The position numbers and the translations under genes are program-made. DNA of 38,889 nucleotides from the NCBI GenBank assembly GCA_944349805.1, contig CALVNP010000039.1:1-38889 (forward strand). Direction: 5' to 3'. Below, piece by piece: positions 35,606-38,889 of this stretch. Origin of the DNA: an uncultured Clostridia bacterium (GTDB lineage: Bacteria; Bacillota; Clostridia; Christensenellales; UBA1242). The notes beneath the pieces were generated by a model. That model ran no database searches. It had not been told where the DNA came from and saw only the letters and a program-made list of their open reading frames with translations. The first letter of the stretch is position 1, and the number at the start of each line of letters is the position of its first letter.

Positions 35606-36383
35606 GTCGAAAGCAATTATAAAGATTATAAAAGTTTTCAAGAGTTAACTCTTCTGCTCTAATAGTTACAGAATAATTTAAAGTTTTAAAAACATCTAAA
35701 ATTTCTTCTTTATTATACAATTTGAGTAAATTATTAAAGAGTGTTTTTCTTCGCATAGAAAACGATGTTTGAATAAATGTTTTAAATTTTTCATCATAAT
35801 TATTGTGTTTGATTTTTAAAACAACAACACAGGAATCAACCTTGGGCATTGGAGTAAACATTTGTTTTTTTACAACTCTTGTAATTTTTACATCAGCATA
35901 ATGATTGACCATTATAGATAGCACGCCATAGTTTGATGTTTTAGGTTTTGCCAACATTTTTTCTGCAACTTCTTTTTGCACCATAATTGTCATTGATTCT
36001 AATTTTTTAGATTGTTCTAAAAATTTAAAAATGATTGGAGATGTAATATAATAAGGTAAATTTGCTATAATTTTATATTTATTTTTAAATTTATCATCTA
36101 TTTCTTTTGTATTAACCTTTAAAATATCTTGAAAAATTATTTCTACATTATTTTGATTTTTTATTCTATTTTCTATTATATCTTTTAGGCTATTATCAAT
36201 TTCATAACTAATTAATTTATTGCATTTTTTTGCAATTTCCAGGGTTAATGTTCCAGCACCTGCACCTATTTCTAAAACATCAGAGTTTTCAGTAATCTCG
36301 CTATCTGAAACAATTGCCTTTAACAAATTTGTATCAGAAATAAAATTTTGACCAAATTTCTTTTTAAAATTAATATTTTCCAT
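35598..36383 (-). CDS. ksgA: 16S rRNA dimethyladenosine transferase KsgA/RsmA
   Basis: KsgA dimethylates A1518 and A1519 in helix 45 of 16S rRNA, a late step of small-subunit assembly, using S-adenosylmethionine. The 261 residues show KKFGQNFISD at the start, SAM motif I EIGAGAGTLTLEIA (38-51), catalytic motif IV NLPYYITSP (108-116), MVQKEVAEKM, and FTPMPKVDSCVV. The C-terminal helical domain is present but slightly short. There is no strong ribosome-binding site. The ATG lies two bases after the tatD stop codon, so it is probably translated by coupling to tatD. The tatD-ksgA pairing matches the Bacillus cluster, except that the RNase M5 gene (rnmV) normally between them is absent. Confidence 0.96.
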   Translation of the reverse strand: MENINFKKKFGQNFISDTNLLKAIVSDSEITENSDVLEIGAGAGTLTLEIAKKCNKLISYEIDNSLKDIIENRIKNQNNVEIIFQDILKVNTKEIDDKFKNKYKIIANLPYYITSPIIFKFLEQSKKLESMTIMVQKEVAEKMLAKPKTSNYGVLSIMVNHYADVKITRVVKKQMFTPMPKVDSCVVVLKIKHNNYDEKFKTFIQTSFSMRRKTLFNNLLKLYNKEEILDVFKTLNYSVTIRAEELTLENFYNLYNCFRQN

Positions 36384-36385
36384 AA

Positions 36386-37159
36386 TTAAATCAACTTTTT
36401 AAATAAATTTTTTGCATTTTTTGTTGTAATTTCTTCAATTTCTTTAATATTAATTTGCAATATTTCAGAAATTTTTTTTGCAATTAATGGTATATTTTTA
36501 GGTTCATTTATATTTCCCCTAAAAGGCTCTGGACATAAATAGGGACAATCTGTTTCAAGAGTAAAACAATCTAATGGAACTGCTGTAATTAATGATGGTG
36601 AATTTCTAGCATTTTTAAATGTGATAACACCACCAAATGAAACTTTAAGACCAAGTTTTATTATTTCATTTAAAGTTTCAACACTTCCATTAAAACAATG
36701 CATAAGTCCACCATTTTTCAACAAATGCTTATTTTCTTTTAAAATATCAAGCATATCTTTTGTAGCATCTCTTGAATGTATAACAACAGGCAAATTCAAT
36801 TTATCTGCGAGTTTAAGTTGCTTAATAAAAACTTCTTTTTGTAAAGCACTGTTATAACCTTCATAATGATAATCAAGTCCAATTTCTCCGATAGCTACAA
36901 CTTTTTTATTATTTGCATTTGCTATAAAAAATTTTTCCACATCATCATTATATTCTTCACAGTTTTCTGGATGTATGCCTATGCAAGCATAAACTTCCTT
37001 GTACTTACTTGCAATTTCGACAGAACTTTTAGATGATGAGTAACTACTTCCAGAATTGACAATTACATCAACCCCTTCATTATGTGCTCTTGTTATAACA
37101 TTTTCTATGTCATCTATCAATTTTTCATCATTAATATGTGCGTGTGTATCTATAAACAT
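36386..37159 (-). CDS. tatD: TatD family metal-dependent hydrolase
   Basis: This is a TIM-barrel metallohydrolase of the TatD/YabD family, whose members act as 3'-5' DNases or on D-aminoacyl-tRNA. All expected metal ligands are visible: DTHAH (His6, His8), GEIGLDYH (Glu92), VIHSRD (His128), MHCFNG (His154) and ETDCPYLCPEPFRG (Asp204). The 257-residue length is normal. A good AGGAG site precedes the ATG. It is the first gene of the tatD-ksgA unit and is divergent from spmA across 89 bases. In Bacillus this gene is yabD. The cellular substrate is not known from the sequence. Confidence 0.95.
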   Translation of the reverse strand: MFIDTHAHINDEKLIDDIENVITRAHNEGVDVIVNSGSSYSSSKSSVEIASKYKEVYACIGIHPENCEEYNDDVEKFFIANANNKKVVAIGEIGLDYHYEGYNSALQKEVFIKQLKLADKLNLPVVIHSRDATKDMLDILKENKHLLKNGGLMHCFNGSVETLNEIIKLGLKVSFGGVITFKNARNSPSLITAVPLDCFTLETDCPYLCPEPFRGNINEPKNIPLIAKKISEILQINIKEIEEITTKNAKNLFKKLI

Positions 37160-37234
37160 TTTTTTCTCCTATAAAAATATATCACATTTTTCAAAAAAAT
37201 CAAATAAAGAAAAGTATTAAAACAAACATATAAA

Positions 37235-37242
37235 CATATAAA
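37235..37242 (+). promoter_or_regulatory. Possible -10 element placing spmA on a leaderless transcript
   Basis: CATATAAA ends six bases before the spmA ATG. It resembles both the sigma-E -10 (CATACAnT) and, as TATAAA, a sigma-A -10. A weak GTATTA lies upstream at 37214-37219. The A/T-rich context makes this tentative. Confidence 0.3.
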
Positions 37243-37248
37243 TTTTAT

Positions 37249-37833
37249 ATGAATAAAATTTGGGGACTTTTAATGATTTTGTCCACGGTTATTTTAATAT
37301 TCAAAAACCCTGCTATATTGGTAACAGAAATGACGGAAAGTGCAATGAGTGTAATCGAATTGTGTGTGGAACTTATTGCTGTTTATACAATATGGTTGGG
37401 CATCTTAGAAATTGTTGACAAAACGGGATTAAGTGAAAAGCTTGCAAAAATTTTAAGCCCGTTAATTAAATTTTTATTTAAAACAAACGACAAAGAAATA
37501 ATAAAAATGATTGCTATGAATATGTCATCTAATATTCTTGGAGTTGGAAATGCTGCAACACCTTGTGGCATACGAGCAATGAAATTAATGGACGATAAAA
37601 GTGGAAAAGCAACTCCTGCAATGATTATGCTTTTAATTGTAAATGCTACATCAATACAATTATTACCAACCACCACTATTGGTTTAAGAACGGCAGCGGG
37701 AAGTGTCTCCCCAACCGATATTATGATACCAACATTTGTAGCAACTTTGTTAACTGCCTGTTTTGGAGTTGGCTTAACTTTGCTTATACAAAAACTTTTT
37801 AATAGGAGGAAAAAAATATATCAAAATACATAA
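37249..37833 (+). CDS. spmA: Spore maturation protein A
   Basis: SpmA is an integral membrane protein that, with SpmB, is needed for spore core dehydration and heat resistance; the mechanism is unclear. The 194 residues contain several hydrophobic segments. Family hallmarks are the N-terminal MNKIWGLLMI, VELIAVYTIWLGILEI, MSSNILGVGNAATPCGIRAM, and TSIQLLPTTTIGLRT. The start at 37249 aligns with the usual SpmA N-terminus. An internal ATG at 37273 would cut the first helix. No Shine-Dalgarno sequence precedes this ATG, and a -10-like CATATAAA ends six bases before it. spmB follows directly. Confidence 0.95.
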   Translation: MNKIWGLLMILSTVILIFKNPAILVTEMTESAMSVIELCVELIAVYTIWLGILEIVDKTGLSEKLAKILSPLIKFLFKTNDKEIIKMIAMNMSSNILGVGNAATPCGIRAMKLMDDKSGKATPAMIMLLIVNATSIQLLPTTTIGLRTAAGSVSPTDIMIPTFVATLLTACFGVGLTLLIQKLFNRRKKIYQNT

Positions 37834-38324
37834 TGCCTATTTTAATTGCATCTCTACTTTTATATTCAAAGTTTAAAAAAGTAGAAACATATAATGTATT
37901 TGTAAAAGGCGCAAAAGGCTCAGTAAATTTAGTTTTGGACATATTCCCATACATTGTCGCCATTATGGTTATGGTTGCTCTTATGCGAGCTAGTGGTATA
38001 ACAGAAATTTTAATAGATTTATTATCACCACTTTTTAAAATTTTGGGAATTCCAACCGAAGTAAGTGAACTTGTTTTGCTTAGACCGTTCACAGGAAGTG
38101 GTAGTTATGCAATTTTAAAAGATATCTACACAACTTATGGTGTAGATACTTATGTTGGTAGATGTGCTTCTGTTATAATGGGGACAAGCGAAACATTGTT
38201 TTATGTTGCAACAGTGTATTTTTCTCAAACTTCTGTAAAAAAACTATCTTATGCAATACCTTTAGCATTAGTATGCAATATATTTGGAACTGTGACTGCT
38301 TGTCTTATTTGCAAAATTTTGTAA
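37818..38324 (+). CDS. spmB: Spore maturation protein B, apparent ATA start
   Basis: SpmB is the membrane partner of SpmA in spore core dehydration. Hallmarks are KVETYNVFVKGAKGSVNL, VLLRPFTGSGSYAIL, and GRCASVIMGTSETLFYV. The first ATG is at 37833, but the strong AGGAGG at 37804-37809 is 23 bases away from it. The reading frame between the upstream stop (37803-37805) and that ATG contains no ATG, GTG or TTG. It encodes ISKYI, which matches the residues that normally precede MPxxI in SpmB (a pattern like ISxYIMPLI). The ATA codon at 37818 is 8 bases after AGGAGG, the best-spaced candidate. I therefore place the start at 37818 (168 residues). The alternative is ATG 37833 with a shortened N-terminus. 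The gene overlaps the end of spmA and abuts the end of rsmI. Confidence 0.85.
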   Translation: MSKYIMPILIASLLLYSKFKKVETYNVFVKGAKGSVNLVLDIFPYIVAIMVMVALMRASGITEILIDLLSPLFKILGIPTEVSELVLLRPFTGSGSYAILKDIYTTYGVDTYVGRCASVIMGTSETLFYVATVYFSQTSVKKLSYAIPLALVCNIFGTVTACLICKIL

Positions 38325-38889
38325 CTAAATTTTAATATTTTTGTAAGGGTTTTTTATATTCCTATCCTTACCAACTTTTTTAATTGCTTCACTTCTAGAT
38401 AAACCTTGTGCGAGATAATAATTAATATGTTCTTCTAAACTAAGCTCATTCATTTCATTTTCTTTACAATTGGGAGCACCTTCACAAACTAACACATACT
38501 CACCTTTTATTTCAAATTCTGGTATGTTTGATAAAGAAAAAAAATATTTTTTTTCAAACATTTTTGTAATTTCGCTAACAAGACATACCTTTCTATCTCC
38601 CAGCATTTCATATAAAAAATGCAAATCTTTTATTAAATTATGTGGAGAAACATAAAAAATTAAACTACCAGAAAAATTTTTAACATTTTGTATTTCAGCT
38701 ATTCTTTCCTTTTTATTTTCAGATAAAAATCCTAAAAATGTATAAGCTTTTGAATTAAAACCACTTAATATAAGGGCACAAAGTCCTGCATTTGCACCAG
38801 GAATTACAGTAAATTGTTCTCCTTCAGATATTAATAAGTTAACAAGTGTTGAACCAGGGTCTGAAATACAAGGCATTCCACTGTCTGAA
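38325..38889 (-). CDS. rsmI: 16S rRNA (cytidine1402-2'-O)-methyltransferase RsmI, 5' part outside window
   Basis: RsmI 2'-O-methylates C1402 of 16S rRNA at the P site, using SAM. Only the downstream part is present. The frame stays open to the window edge and reads SDSGMPCISDPGS, matching the family motif SDAGMPxISDPG, so the ATG at 38876 is internal and not the start. Other hallmarks are VIPGANAGLCALILSGF, YTFLGFLSENKKER, FYVSPHNL and SEITKMFEKKY. The gene ends directly next to the spmB stop codon, with no room for a terminator between them. In Bacillus, rsmI lies just upstream of the metS-tatD-ksgA region, which agrees with this context. Confidence 0.93.
   Translation of the reverse strand, partial: SDSGMPCISDPGSTLVNLLISEGEQFTVIPGANAGLCALILSGFNSKAYTFLGFLSENKKERIAEIQNVKNFSGSLIFYVSPHNLIKDLHFLYEMLGDRKVCLVSEITKMFEKKYFFSLSNIPEFEIKGEYVLVCEGAPNCKENEMNELSLEEHINYYLAQGLSRSEAIKKVGKDRNIKNPYKNIKI

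Noticed and set aside
37383-38092. Minus-strand open frames across spmA and spmB
   Set aside because: They lie fully opposite two well-recognised sporulation genes and have no plausible product.

Overview
The window is AT-rich throughout. Its recognisable genes fit a low-GC, endospore-forming Firmicute of the Clostridia type, probably an uncultured lineage; this placement is inferred from gene content only. Sporulation and germination genes make up much of the right half: sleB, ypeB, spoIIR, a sipL-like SPOCS/LysM gene, spmA, spmB and veg. I see no rRNA, tRNA, CRISPR array, transposase, phage gene or riboswitch. Every gap between genes is shorter than 300 bases.

Left part (1-25.5 kb): two giant genes point at each other. 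One encodes a 2589-residue protein (+ strand, 75-7844), the other a 5805-residue protein (- strand, 25465-8048). Both have an N-terminal export signal, a very long beta-rich repeat body, and a single C-terminal membrane helix with a short basic tail instead of a sortase motif. The larger one is built of InlB-type B-repeats and divergent InlB B-repeats. Matching GLUG-like modules sit at its two ends. The 203-base gap between the genes holds two terminator hairpins and four perfect copies of an 11-bp tandem repeat.

Middle (25.5-31 kb): directly upstream of the 17.4-kb giant gene, on the same strand, is a 358-residue protein that looks like a decayed Rho factor. It keeps the N-terminal domain, the RNA-binding fold and a Walker-B-like strand, but the P-loop and the C-terminus are gone. 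It has a perfect consensus sigma-A promoter (TTGACA-17-TATAAT) only 14 bases before its ATG, so its mRNA should be almost leaderless. Next comes the sleB-ypeB germination operon, then divergent spoIIR, then a convergent sipL-like gene with a candidate sigma-E promoter.

Right part (31-38.9 kb): veg, a double zinc-ribbon protein with a very acidic tail, a lipoprotein with a beta-propeller look, a membrane-anchored alpha/beta hydrolase, an unrecognised 336-residue protein, ksgA, tatD, the divergent pair spmA-spmB, and the 3' part of rsmI. The rsmI/tatD/ksgA/veg order is a worn version of the Bacillus rsmI-metS-tatD-rnmV-ksgA-yabG-veg cluster.

The observations I would check first are the Rho-derived pseudo-ATPase, the apparent ATA start codon of spmB, and the set of apparently leaderless genes.
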